This document shows, piece after piece, positions 16,688-26,071 of a DNA stretch of 59,500 nt; position 1 is the first letter of the stretch, and every line of letters begins with the position of its first letter. The DNA is from an uncultured Bacteroidales bacterium. GTDB taxonomy: Bacteria; Bacteroidota; Bacteroidia; Bacteroidales; P3. The notes below the pieces were generated by a model. That model was given only the letters and a program-made list of their open reading frames with translations, did no database searches and had not been told where the DNA came from. Where the stretch lies: assembly GCA_900318665.1 (NCBI GenBank), contig ONLQ01000009.1:1-59500 (forward strand), given 5' to 3'. The position numbers and the translations under genes are program-made.

Positions 16688-17484
16688 AAAGCACAGCCGC
16701 ATACTTCGTTGCCATAGTGGCAAGTATGCTCTTGATGGCATCATGCCACGGGCAAGAAAACCAACTGCCGTCAGCAGATTATAACACGCAAAGCGACTCG
16801 CTTTTGCAACAATGTTTCCCGGCTCTGCGCGATGGAGAGCAAATTGTGTATCACAAAGGTTACGCCCTAGTCTATAGCGAGCAGCACGAACAGGCCACAT
16901 GGGTAGCCTATATGCTGACACGTCAACGCGTCTATGGGAAACATCAGCGTAGCAACGACTTCCGCGAAGACACCAGCATTGAGACTAAAAGCGCACAAAT
17001 ATACGACTACAAGCCAACAAGCGGCACCTACGCCCGAGGCCATCTGGCACCTGCTGCCGACATGAAATGGGATGCCGTGGCAATGAGCGAGTCATTCCTA
17101 TTGAGCAATATGTCGCCGCAGAAACACGCTTTCAACGACGGGCTGTGGAACAACCTCGAAAACAAGGTGCGCGAATGGGCAAAGTCGTTCGACACAATAT
17201 ATGTAATCACGGGACCCGTGCTTCACAACGACGACAGCATCTGCATTGGAAAAAACAAAGTCACGGTGCCATCAGCCTACTACAAGGTAGTCTATTGTCC
17301 TGCCACACATCAAGGCATTGCGCTACTCACGCCACACGAGCAACAACCAGTCAAATGGTACGAACTTGCCATAACCATCGACGAGTTGGAAGAGATAACC
17401 GGCCTTGACTTCCTGCACGGCATCAGCGACCAGGAAGCGATTGAAAGCGAGGTGTGCACACGCTGCTGGAACAATAAAAGATAA
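16684..17484 (+). CDS. Exported DNA/RNA non-specific endonuclease (NUC family)
   Basis: A 266-residue beta-beta-alpha metal nuclease of the NucA/EndoG family. The active-site block is YARGHLAPAADM (His is the general base), with the metal-binding Asn in LLSNMSPQ.HAFNDGLWNNLE. In the classical motif DRGH the first Asp is replaced by Ala here, but RGH and the Asn are kept, as in many bacterial members. The signal sequence with LLMASC is a likely lipobox, so the enzyme is probably anchored in the envelope, where it could scavenge extracellular nucleic acid. The gene overlaps trmO by 4 bases. Confidence 0.9.
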   Translation: MKSTAAYFVAIVASMLLMASCHGQENQLPSADYNTQSDSLLQQCFPALRDGEQIVYHKGYALVYSEQHEQATWVAYMLTRQRVYGKHQRSNDFREDTSIETKSAQIYDYKPTSGTYARGHLAPAADMKWDAVAMSESFLLSNMSPQKHAFNDGLWNNLENKVREWAKSFDTIYVITGPVLHNDDSICIGKNKVTVPSAYYKVVYCPATHQGIALLTPHEQQPVKWYELAITIDELEEITGLDFLHGISDQEAIESEVCTRCWNNKR

Positions 17485-17514
17485 TAGACAAACCGAATAA
17501 AAACATCTCAAACA

Positions 17515-18210
17515 ATGAGAATAAATCCCGATACATTACCGTTTTTCAACGAATTGGAGAAGAACAACAACCGCGAGTGGTTTGTTGCCAACAAGTCGCG
17601 CTGGGATGCCATACGAAAAGATTTTGAAGCATTTACTGCTGCCGTAATCGAGTCGATGGTTTCTTTAGACCCCTCGATAGGACACCCACAGGCCAAGCAA
17701 TGTATGTATCGCATCTATCGCGACCTGCGTTTCTCGCCCGACAAGCGGCCCTATAAATGTCACATTTCATTCTTCCTGGCCACAGGAGGACGCAAACAAG
17801 GCGGCATGCCCGGCTACTATCTGCAAATAGGGCAAGAGGACTATGGTCTGCACGGCAACTGCGCTCTCGGCGGCGGCATCTTTATGCCATCGCCCGAAGC
17901 CCTTGCTGCCATACGACAAGAGATATTCTACAACATCGACGAATTTAAGCAAATCATGGCAGAGCCCGCCTATCAGCGTTTTTATGGCAACGACTTTTTC
18001 ACCATGCACAAACTCTCGCGTGTGCCAAAAGGTTTTCCCGCCGACTGGCCCGACGGCGACCTGCTGAAATACAAAGACTACTGCACCATGTGCGAAATGC
18101 CGCAACAGTACCTCGACACCGACGAACTGCTGGACCAAGTCGTTGAGCGATTCCGCGCCAGCGTCCCCCTCAACAAATTCATCCAGCAAGCAATGTACGA
18201 ACTCATCTAA
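17515..18210 (+). CDS. DUF2461 family protein
   Basis: A 231-residue cytoplasmic protein of the DUF2461/TIGR02453 family. The recognisable features are the N-terminal FFNELEKNNNREWF.ANKSRWDAIRKDFEAF, the central RIYRDLRFSPDKRPYKCHISFFL and the GGGIFMPSPEALAAIRQEI segment. No enzymatic role is established for this family to my knowledge. It lies 30 bases after the nuclease gene and 10 bases before the glycosidase-like gene, and so is likely part of the same transcript. Confidence 0.9.
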   Translation: MRINPDTLPFFNELEKNNNREWFVANKSRWDAIRKDFEAFTAAVIESMVSLDPSIGHPQAKQCMYRIYRDLRFSPDKRPYKCHISFFLATGGRKQGGMPGYYLQIGQEDYGLHGNCALGGGIFMPSPEALAAIRQEIFYNIDEFKQIMAEPAYQRFYGNDFFTMHKLSRVPKGFPADWPDGDLLKYKDYCTMCEMPQQYLDTDELLDQVVERFRASVPLNKFIQQAMYELI

Positions 18211-18220
18211 ATAAAGCAAT

Positions 18221-19354
18221 ATGAAACACACCCGTATTCTTTTCGCTCTAATCATCGCGACAGCATCCCTACTGACCGCCTGTCACCACAGCGGAACCTC
18301 CACAATCACCGACAGCGTTAGCCAGGACGAGATGGCCGCCATCTACGAGACCGTCAAAACCCCTTATAAATATGGCCTCGTCATCGCCCCACAAGAGGGC
18401 GCCACAAGCCACCACATGATGGACAGCCCCACGGTGTTCAGCATCAACGGCAAATGGTATATGACCTATATCGTTTTCGACAGCATTGGATATGAGACCT
18501 GCATCGCCACCAGCGACGACCTCTTGCACTGGACCACCATACAGACCATCCTTGCCCGCAAAGACGCTGGATGGGACCGCAGCCAGATTGCCGGCTACGC
18601 CGCATTGGTTGACATAGAGTGGGGCGGCACCTACGAACTCGAAGCATACAACAACCTCTATTGGATGACCTATCTCGGCGGCGAGCATGCGGGCTATGAG
18701 ACTCGTCCACTAAGCATTGGCATGGCCGTAGCCGAGCCTTCCTCCAATCTCATGTCCTGGCGAACATTCGAGGCTCCCGTCCTATCACCCAAAGACAGCA
18801 GCGCCCAATGGTTTGAGAAAGAGACGCAATACAAATCGGCAGTATTTCGCGACAAACAGCGTCATTTCGGCCACGACTTCGTGATGTTCTACAACGCCTT
18901 TGGCTACAATCCCGAAAACGGCATAGGAGCCGAACGCATAGGAATTGCGCTATCCGACAACATGACCGACTGGACACGCTACGACGGCAACCCCGTAGTT
19001 GCCCACGAAGAAGAAGGCACCATTTCGGGCGACGCCCACATTCAGAAAATCGGCGACCTCTATGTGATGTTCTACTTCCGCGCCTTCAACCCCGACCGTC
19101 CCTACAAAGCCTACAACACCTTTGCCTGCAGCCGCGACCTCGTGCATTGGTACGACTGGCAAGGATCCGACCTCATATACCCCACCGAAGACTACGATGC
19201 CCGCTACGCCCACAAGAGTTACCTCGTCAACCACAACGGAATAACCTATCACTACTACTGCGCAGTAAACAACAAAGGCCAACGAGCAATAGCAGTAGCA
19301 ACCTCAAAAGACCTAGGCAAATCCGAAATCACTTTCCCCAACATTAACCAATAA
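18221..19354 (+). CDS. Glycosidase-like lipoprotein (five-blade propeller, GH43/GH117-like)
   Basis: A 377-residue lipoprotein (lipobox LLTAC at about residues 17-21) followed by repeated blade motifs of the GH43/GH32/GH117 fold: DSPTVFSINGKWYMTYIVFD, CIATSDDLLHWT, NLYWMTYLGG, DFVMFYNAF, GIALSDNMTDWTRY, GDAHIQKIGDLYVMFYF, FACSRDLVHWYDW, and the last blade GITYHYYCAVN. The WT-containing repeats are typical of inverting arabinofuranosidase/xylosidase and related families. I cannot assign a family number or substrate. A surface position would suit glycan foraging, although no susC/susD pair is adjacent. Confidence 0.75.
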   Translation: MKHTRILFALIIATASLLTACHHSGTSTITDSVSQDEMAAIYETVKTPYKYGLVIAPQEGATSHHMMDSPTVFSINGKWYMTYIVFDSIGYETCIATSDDLLHWTTIQTILARKDAGWDRSQIAGYAALVDIEWGGTYELEAYNNLYWMTYLGGEHAGYETRPLSIGMAVAEPSSNLMSWRTFEAPVLSPKDSSAQWFEKETQYKSAVFRDKQRHFGHDFVMFYNAFGYNPENGIGAERIGIALSDNMTDWTRYDGNPVVAHEEEGTISGDAHIQKIGDLYVMFYFRAFNPDRPYKAYNTFACSRDLVHWYDWQGSDLIYPTEDYDARYAHKSYLVNHNGITYHYYCAVNNKGQRAIAVATSKDLGKSEITFPNINQ

Positions 19355-19397
19355 GGCAACAAACAAGTTCGATCGTACAGTCTCGGTATAACATAAT

Positions 19398-22300
19398 ATG
19401 ATAGTTTTTATTGATACAGAGGTTAGCAATAGTCAGCATAATGACGACCATAAAACCGTAAAGGACTATGGAGCTGTACGTGAAGATGGCGCCGTGCTAC
19501 ACACACAGGCTGCAAATGTTTTCAATAATTTTGTGTCAAAATGTGATACCATATGTGGGCACAACATCATCTGTCATGACCTAAAATACATCCACCTATC
19601 CGACAATTGCAGCATCATAGACACCCTGCCTATGTCGCCGCTGTTGTTCCCAGAAAAACCATATCATAGACTGCTGAAGGATGACAAGCTGCAAATAGAT
19701 GAATTAAACAACCCTGTCAATGATGCAAAAAAAGCACGAGACCTATTTTATGATGAGGTATCGACATGGAAATCATTATCAATAGAAAAGCGTGGAATCT
19801 TTAAAAGTTTACTTTCTGAACATAAAGAGTTTTGTGGATTTCTAAATCACATCGCATTGACAGACCCATTATTGGATATTGAAGGTCTCGGAACACTAAT
19901 AAGGCATGAATTTAGAGGACTGATTTGCGAAAACGCAAATATCGAAACAGTTGTAAAGCATTATCCTATAGAGTTGGCCTATTCACTGGCTCTGATTAGC
20001 ATAAACGACCTAACATCGATGACTCCGGCATGGGTAATGCATAGTTATCCCAAAGTTGGGAACGTAATGAACTTCCTACGCAACACGCCATGCGAACGAT
20101 GTGAATACTGTAAACAACGTCTTGACGCCCATAGTAGTTTAAAGAGGATATTTGGTTATGATGAATTCCGTATGTTTGATGGTGTGCCAATGCAACAACA
20201 AGCCATAGAGGCTGCCATCCGTGGAGAATCGATACTGACCATTTTTCCAACAGGTGGAGGCAAATCGCTGACATTCCAACTACCAGCAATTATGGCGGGT
20301 CGCAATATTCACGGACTCACGGTGGTAATATCACCATTGCAAAGTCTGATGAAAGATCAGGTGGACAACCTCTCCGACCGTGGTATTAGCGACGCTGTTA
20401 CTATCAATGGTTTGCTTGATCCTATCGAACGCGCCTCCGCCATCGAACAAGTATCCGACGGAACTGCCAATATTCTTTATATCGCACCAGAGATGCTACG
20501 TAGCAAAACTATCGAACGACTACTATTATGTCGTAATGTAGTGCGATTTGTTATTGACGAGGCGCATTGTTTCTCTGCTTGGGGGCAAGACTTCCGCACT
20601 GACTATCTGTTTATTGGCGATTTCATCCGCAATCTACAGGAAAAGAAAGAGCAAAAGCGCCCAATAGCCATCAGTTGCTTTACGGCAACCGCCAAGCAAA
20701 AAGTTGTTAGCGACATTTGCGAATATTTCAAACAAAAACTTGGACTTGATCTAAAAATCTTTGCGGCAAAAGCTGAACGTAAAAATCTACGTTATTCTGT
20801 CCTCCATGCAGAAACCGAGGACGAGAAATACACGGCCTTACGCAATCTTATCCTAGGTCATCATTGTCCCACCATTACCTATGTTAGCCGAACCAAACGA
20901 ACAAAAGAACTAGCCTTTCGCCTACAACGTGACGGCATCACGGCTCTGCCGTATAATGGGAAGATGGACGCAGCAGATAAGGTTGCCAACCAAAATGCGT
21001 TCATGAGTAGCAACGTACAAGTCATCGTGGCCACTTCTGCCTTCGGTATGGGTGTTGACAAAAAAGACGTAGGATTAGTAGTACACTATGACATCAGCGA
21101 CTCGTTGGAAAATTATGTACAAGAGGCTGGACGTGCGGGGCGTGACCCCAAAATGGAAGCCGACTGCTATGTTCTTTTTGGGGATAGTGATTTGGACAAA
21201 CACTTCATCCTCCTCAACCAAACAAAACTATCTCTAAGCGAAATACAACAAGTATGGAAAGCCATCAAAGACCTCACCACTAAGCGAGAACACGTCAGTT
21301 GTTCCCCTTTAGATATAGCCAGACAGGCTGGTTGGGATAATGACGATGGAATCGATATAGAAACCCGAGTTAAAGGAGCTGTAACGGCTTTAGAAGAAGC
21401 CGGCTTCATCCAACGAGGCAGCAATACACCAAAAATCTTTGCCACCGGCATCAAGGTGCATTCTATGGATGAAGCACGCAATCGATTGATAACGTCTCCG
21501 CTTTTTGATAACCATACACGAGAAGAGGCGGCACGCATCATCCAAAAACTTATCAGCAGTAAAGCCACTGCAGGAGGTCGCGGTGCAGATGCCGAAAGTC
21601 GCATAGACTATCTTGCCGACATTCTTGGTATAAATAAAGAATCGGTAATAAGGAACGTCAATCTCATGCGACAAGAAGGTATTTTAGCCGACGCACAAGA
21701 TATGCGAGCATATTTGGACCGCTCAAATATCACCCGTGGTCTAGAAGATGCATTGCGCATCGAACGCTACTTATTAGAACAATTCACTAATGATGTCCAT
21801 ATATACAATTACAAACAATTAAACTCAGATATTCAAGAAGCAGGTAATAGTCGTTGTTCTGTAAAACTGCTACGCACACTACTGCATTTTCTCCACACAA
21901 AAGGATATATAAACAAACAAGAACACTATGGAGCCGCGGAGAACATAAGCATCCGACTGCAAACAGATATTAATACAACCCTCGAGAGATATGAACGTCG
22001 GAAAGACTTATGCCGTTACATTGCGACCACATTGAACTCAATAGCCACAGCAGACAACAAGATGATTTCTTTTTCCATTGTCGAACTACTAAGACAATAC
22101 AATGCCACAAAGCAAAGTTCGATATTCGGATTTAAAGATATTTCATCACTCATGGATGCCGAAGAGGCGCTTCTTTACATATCACGAATGGGACTAATAA
22201 AGATTGATGGTGGTTTCATGGTCATATATAGCACAATGCAATTACACCGCCTTGTAGAACGAACCCGTAGATATGGAAAAGAACAATATCGGCTGCTTGA

Positions 22301-24095
22301 CGAATTTTATAGACAACGCATACAACAAATTCACATCGTAGGCGAATATGCCAATATGATGGTTAAAGACTACGACTCTGCCATAAAATTTGTTAGCGAC
22401 TATTTTCAAATGGACTATAAAGTATTCATCAACAAATACTTTAGGGGAGAGAAAAAGACACAAATCACAAAAAACATCACACCTGCCAAGTATGAACAAA
22501 TCTTTGGGACGCTAAATAAACATCAAAGAAAGATTATTGACGACAGAGAAAGTAAATATATTGTTGTCGCGGCAGGTCCTGGCAGTGGCAAAACACGTGT
22601 GTTGGTTCACAAATTGGCCTCGCTATTATTGATGGAGGATGTAAAGCACGAGCAATTACTGATGCTAACATTCTCACGAGCAGCCGCCACAGAGTTCAAA
22701 AAACGTCTAATCGAACTAGTAGGTAATGCAGCACACTATGTTGACATCAAAACATTCCATTCCTATAGTTTTGATTTATTAGGGAAACAAGGGTCTCTCG
22801 AGGAAGTTGACAGCGTAGTTCATCGAGCTGCTGAAATGATTGAAAACAAAGAGGTAGAAGAGAGTAAGATTGCCAAAAGTGTACTTGTCATCGACGAAGC
22901 ACAAGACATGGGGGCAGATGACTTCCGTTTAGTACAAGCCTTGATGCATCAGAACGAGGAAATGCGTGTCATTGCCGTTGGAGACGATGACCAAAATATA
23001 TACACTTTCCGAGGAAGCAATTCTGAGCATTTGCGATCGCTAATCACTAATTACAACGCCACACTATATGAATTAACAGACAACTATCGTTCCGACCGTG
23101 CCATTGTTGAATATGCAAACCAATTCGTTCAACAAATCGCCAATAGAATGAAGCAGGTCCCAATATCTCCTGTCAGTCAAATGGATGGTACTATTAATGT
23201 CACAACCCACCCACTACAATCATACCTAAACACTAAAAACTCGGGGATAACGGCTGTACTCACTATCACCAACGAGCAGGCTCTCCAAGTAGCACACCTA
23301 TTACTACAACAAGGAATTCATGTCCGACTAATTCAAGCCACAGACGGCTTTCGTTTCATCAACCTTGCCGAAGTACGCTATTTTTTCAAACAACTTGGAG
23401 AAAATGAAGATGGGACTATCAATCGAGGGCAATGGGATGAAGCCAAACGACGAACAAAGGCGACATACGCTACAAGTCAATGCCTTGATGTTCTACTACA
23501 ATTCATTGCTGATTTTGAAACAACACATAAAACCTTCTATCGAAGCGACCTTCGTGAATTTGCACTCGAATCAAACATAGAAGATTTTATTGCCTCCGAG
23601 GAAAACACCGTCTTTGTCAGTACAATCCATAAAGCCAAAGGGCGTGAGTTCGACAACGTTCATTTGCTGCTTGGCGACATTAAAAACATCGACAACGATA
23701 TGCTTCGCACTATTTATGTGGGAATCACTCGTTCAAAACACAACTTATTTATCTACCACGACATATCATTCCTATCCATACAACCATCAATAGCCCTTTC
23801 GCTATCTATGCGAGATGTTTGGCTTGACTATTTCCGAGACAGAAAAGAACAAATACTATGCCTACGCAGTGGAGATAAATTAACCTACCGCAACGGTTAT
23901 CTCGTATCGCAAAAGGGAGAATACATTGCAAACCTCTCCGCAGCAATGAAAGACAAACTGAAGGAATTTGCAGAAAAGGGCTACGCGGTCACCGATGCCG
24001 AAGTAAGTTATATTCTCGCATGGCGTCCACGCGAAGATCCACAAGAAGTCGCTGTTTGTTTAGCAAATCTGATTCTTGAGAAAAGTCAACAATAA
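19398..24095 (+). CDS. DEDD exonuclease-like / RecQ helicase / UvrD-type helicase fusion
   Basis: A 1565-residue cytoplasmic protein with three nucleic-acid modules. Residues 1-120 look like a DEDDh 3'-5' exonuclease: FIDTE (Asp6, Glu8), CGHNIICHD (Asp61) and NNPVNDA (Asp109). The HxAxxD histidine position is Asn104, so this domain may be inactive or impaired. A Cys cluster (CERCEYC, about 231-238) precedes a RecQ-type SF2 helicase with Walker A TGGGKS (Lys289), DEAH (about 387), FTATA and QEAGRAGRD. A middle region of helical segments leads to an SF1 UvrD/Rep-type helicase: GPGSGKT (Lys1065), DEAQD (about 1166), GDDDQNIYTFRG, HKAKGREF and GITRSK. The gene is visibly richer in A and T than its neighbours and has no TAnnTTTG promoter in the 43-base gap upstream. 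Likely role: DNA repair, recombination or foreign-DNA control. Confidence 0.9.
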   Translation: MIVFIDTEVSNSQHNDDHKTVKDYGAVREDGAVLHTQAANVFNNFVSKCDTICGHNIICHDLKYIHLSDNCSIIDTLPMSPLLFPEKPYHRLLKDDKLQIDELNNPVNDAKKARDLFYDEVSTWKSLSIEKRGIFKSLLSEHKEFCGFLNHIALTDPLLDIEGLGTLIRHEFRGLICENANIETVVKHYPIELAYSLALISINDLTSMTPAWVMHSYPKVGNVMNFLRNTPCERCEYCKQRLDAHSSLKRIFGYDEFRMFDGVPMQQQAIEAAIRGESILTIFPTGGGKSLTFQLPAIMAGRNIHGLTVVISPLQSLMKDQVDNLSDRGISDAVTINGLLDPIERASAIEQVSDGTANILYIAPEMLRSKTIERLLLCRNVVRFVIDEAHCFSAWGQDFRTDYLFIGDFIRNLQEKKEQKRPIAISCFTATAKQKVVSDICEYFKQKLGLDLKIFAAKAERKNLRYSVLHAETEDEKYTALRNLILGHHCPTITYVSRTKRTKELAFRLQRDGITALPYNGKMDAADKVANQNAFMSSNVQVIVATSAFGMGVDKKDVGLVVHYDISDSLENYVQEAGRAGRDPKMEADCYVLFGDSDLDKHFILLNQTKLSLSEIQQVWKAIKDLTTKREHVSCSPLDIARQAGWDNDDGIDIETRVKGAVTALEEAGFIQRGSNTPKIFATGIKVHSMDEARNRLITSPLFDNHTREEAARIIQKLISSKATAGGRGADAESRIDYLADILGINKESVIRNVNLMRQEGILADAQDMRAYLDRSNITRGLEDALRIERYLLEQFTNDVHIYNYKQLNSDIQEAGNSRCSVKLLRTLLHFLHTKGYINKQEHYGAAENISIRLQTDINTTLERYERRKDLCRYIATTLNSIATADNKMISFSIVELLRQYNATKQSSIFGFKDISSLMDAEEALLYISRMGLIKIDGGFMVIYSTMQLHRLVERTRRYGKEQYRLLDEFYRQRIQQIHIVGEYANMMVKDYDSAIKFVSDYFQMDYKVFINKYFRGEKKTQITKNITPAKYEQIFGTLNKHQRKIIDDRESKYIVVAAGPGSGKTRVLVHKLASLLLMEDVKHEQLLMLTFSRAAATEFKKRLIELVGNAAHYVDIKTFHSYSFDLLGKQGSLEEVDSVVHRAAEMIENKEVEESKIAKSVLVIDEAQDMGADDFRLVQALMHQNEEMRVIAVGDDDQNIYTFRGSNSEHLRSLITNYNATLYELTDNYRSDRAIVEYANQFVQQIANRMKQVPISPVSQMDGTINVTTHPLQSYLNTKNSGITAVLTITNEQALQVAHLLLQQGIHVRLIQATDGFRFINLAEVRYFFKQLGENEDGTINRGQWDEAKRRTKATYATSQCLDVLLQFIADFETTHKTFYRSDLREFALESNIEDFIASEENTVFVSTIHKAKGREFDNVHLLLGDIKNIDNDMLRTIYVGITRSKHNLFIYHDISFLSIQPSIALSLSMRDVWLDYFRDRKEQILCLRSGDKLTYRNGYLVSQKGEYIANLSAAMKDKLKEFAEKGYAVTDAEVSYILAWRPREDPQEVAVCLANLILEKSQQ

Positions 24096-24172
24096 TCATA
24101 TCTGCTTCCGAAAGCAAAAAAATCTTACCACCCTTATACTTTCATAAAAGGAAAGCGACATTCAAGGATATC

Positions 24173-24221
24173 AAAAAAAAGAGGTTGTTCTGATTGATGT
24201 CCAATATCTTTCTACAACCTC
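24173..24221 (-). terminator. Intrinsic terminator of the pseudo-caspase gene
   Basis: gaggttgt (24181-24188) pairs with acaacctc (24214-24221) across a 25-base loop. On the minus strand the stem is followed by eight T's (the A-run at 24173-24180). Confidence 0.65.
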
Positions 24222-24249
24222 TATCTTTGACAAGAAGCCATGATGGCTG

Positions 24250-25947
24250 TTACTTCAACTTCTGCGACTCCCAGCTTTCTTTTAGTTTGCCGCCGGGGAC
24301 TACGGTGGGTTGCTGCAACTTGCCTTGCAGCGACGACTCGTAACTCAACTGGGTGTTGACGTTGTCGAAGAGTTCTTTCAGGGTTATGTCGCCTTTGGTG
24401 CGTTTCAGTTCCTTGAGAATGAAATAGGTGAAGAAACCGTGGTGCTGGTCGTCGTAGGAATAGGAAGTCTTGTTGTATTCCGATGACGAGAGTACCAAGA
24501 TGTCGTTACGAATACGGAGGGCCTTGAGTTTCTTGACCGTTGATTTCACGCCAAAGAATGGCTGACCGTTGCGCTGGGTGCCATCAAAACTTGCATCAAC
24601 AATAAGCGTTATGCTTTTGACGGCAACCTTGTTGAACCACATACAGATAGAGTCTATCGACACGCACTGCGGCAACAGTTTCTTCAGTTCGCCACTCGAA
24701 AGGGTGATATTATCGGTACCTATAACATATTTGCCATTGAGCGATTTGATTTTTTTCAAATCGAGGTTGGTGGGCATCAGATAAGGTTTGTAGTCAGCAT
24801 CGGTGGTGCCTGCTCCGGCATAATAAATCAGAATGTTGGCATCGCCATTAAGGGCTACTGTTATATCCTTGACCCACTGTATGGCATCCTCGCGAATCTC
24901 GTTGCGTGTGGCGTTGGAGAGCAGTTTGATATGGCGCTCGGGAATACCGAGGGTTTTAAGACAATATTTGTAGAAGATGTTGCCATCATTGGCGGCAAAA
25001 GGCACTGCGGGCAGCGGCGATGGATAGTCCTCGTTGGCAATGATAAGAGCAAACGTGTTGCGGTTGCTGCCTGGCTCGGTCTCTGGAATATTGAAATCGA
25101 CATAGGCATCGTCACGCAGTTTTGCCTCCATTTCTTCGGCGGTCTTATCGAAAGCGCCATGCACCACTATCTCTATGCTGCTTCGACGATACTGACCACC
25201 CTCTTTCTCGTAGGTTGTAGTGATATACTCATATTTGTTATCCTCGTTTTTCAACGCTGAAATACTGGTCTCAATAAAATTGCGAATGCTCTGCGCACGG
25301 ATATATGCCAACTGGGCATTGTTGTTGATACCCTCCGCCACAGACACCGACATACGCACCTGCTCACCATTGTAGGTAACAGGGCAATAGCGGAAATCGC
25401 CGTATTCGCCTTTGTATGGCACATGGGAGATATTGGCGCCATCGGTGGTGGCCTTGATGCGGATAGTCGAAACCTTGTTGCCTTGGAAATACTCACGGCA
25501 AGGACCTTCAACCATTGTTTTTGTAAGATTGCAGATGGCTCGACAGGAGTTAGACTTGTCCCATAAATAGACGCCCATGGGATAGTCGTCGGTCACGCCC
25601 TCAAGATGCTTGCAGGTGTAGGCAATGCTATAGACAAGGTTATACTCCGGCGTGCCGTCTTCTTTCGTACCTTCCTCCACGTCGAGATGAATCTTTACAA
25701 ACGTCTCGTCGTAGAGTTTATACTCGTTAGGAAGATTGACCAAAATGCGCTCTGCCTGTTTGGCAATCTGCTTCTCTTTCTTAAGCAAATCCTCCTTGAT
25801 ATAGGAAATAATCTGGTCGTGATACTCGCTGTTTATCTTGCTTTCACCTTCCGACTGAGCAGCCACCCTATTGGGCGCAACCATCAGAAACATAGCAAAC
25901 AACATACATCCAACGATGTATGGAAACGTTGTACTGTGCCTTTTCAT
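24250..25947 (-). CDS. Secreted caspase-fold (C14-like) protein lacking both catalytic residues
   Basis: A 565-residue exported protein with a signal peptide ending near RVAAQ. Residues about 200-275 (AQLAYIRAQSIRNFI ... RRSSIEIVV) resemble a degenerate OmpA-like C-terminal domain, which is a tentative reading. From about 298 it has the caspase-like fold of Bacteroidota caspase family proteins: FALIIANEDY, AANDGNIFYKYCLKTLGIPERHIKLLSNAT, NILIYYAGAGTTD, LIVDASFDG and the C-terminal LVLSSSEYNKTSYSYDDQHHGFFTYFILKEL. In active relatives the third and fourth blocks read YYAGHG and DACFSG. Here the catalytic His is Ala379 and the catalytic Cys is Ser453. The rest of the fold is well kept, so this is a pseudopeptidase rather than a decaying gene. 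A promoter element lies at 25976-25983. Confidence 0.9.
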   Translation of the reverse strand: MKRHSTTFPYIVGCMLFAMFLMVAPNRVAAQSEGESKINSEYHDQIISYIKEDLLKKEKQIAKQAERILVNLPNEYKLYDETFVKIHLDVEEGTKEDGTPEYNLVYSIAYTCKHLEGVTDDYPMGVYLWDKSNSCRAICNLTKTMVEGPCREYFQGNKVSTIRIKATTDGANISHVPYKGEYGDFRYCPVTYNGEQVRMSVSVAEGINNNAQLAYIRAQSIRNFIETSISALKNEDNKYEYITTTYEKEGGQYRRSSIEIVVHGAFDKTAEEMEAKLRDDAYVDFNIPETEPGSNRNTFALIIANEDYPSPLPAVPFAANDGNIFYKYCLKTLGIPERHIKLLSNATRNEIREDAIQWVKDITVALNGDANILIYYAGAGTTDADYKPYLMPTNLDLKKIKSLNGKYVIGTDNITLSSGELKKLLPQCVSIDSICMWFNKVAVKSITLIVDASFDGTQRNGQPFFGVKSTVKKLKALRIRNDILVLSSSEYNKTSYSYDDQHHGFFTYFILKELKRTKGDITLKELFDNVNTQLSYESSLQGKLQQPTVVPGGKLKESWESQKLK

Positions 25948-25975
25948 TTTTCAAAGATGTTGTTCAAACAATTGG

Positions 25976-25983
25976 CAAAAATA
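25976..25983 (-). promoter_or_regulatory. -7 promoter element of the pseudo-caspase gene
   Basis: On the minus strand the sequence is tatttttg (TAnnTTTG), 29 bases before the start codon at 25947. It follows directly after the terminator of the bat operon, so the gene has its own transcription unit. Confidence 0.6.
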
Positions 25984-26006
25984 CTGAAATAATTGCAATT
26001 ATCTGT

Positions 26007-26054
26007 AAAAAAAATTTTTAGAGCCTATTTTTGTGTTCCGACAGACTCTAAAAA
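26007..26054 (-). terminator. Intrinsic terminator at the end of the bat operon
   Basis: tttttagag (26015-26023) pairs with ctctaaaaa (26046-26054). On the minus strand the stem is followed by a T-run (26007-26014). It lies 18 bases past the batE stop. Confidence 0.7.
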
Positions 26055-26071
26055 CATAGGTCAAAATGGTA

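Noticed and set aside
18221-19354. A polysaccharide utilisation locus around the glycosidase-like lipoprotein
   Set aside because: No susC, susD or regulator gene is adjacent; its neighbours are trmO, a nuclease and a DUF2461 gene on one side and a helicase on the other.
24250-25947. A helicase-caspase defence pair with the 19398-24095 gene
   Set aside because: The genes converge, have separate control, and the caspase-fold protein is exported and lacks its active site, so a shared intracellular defence role is not supported.
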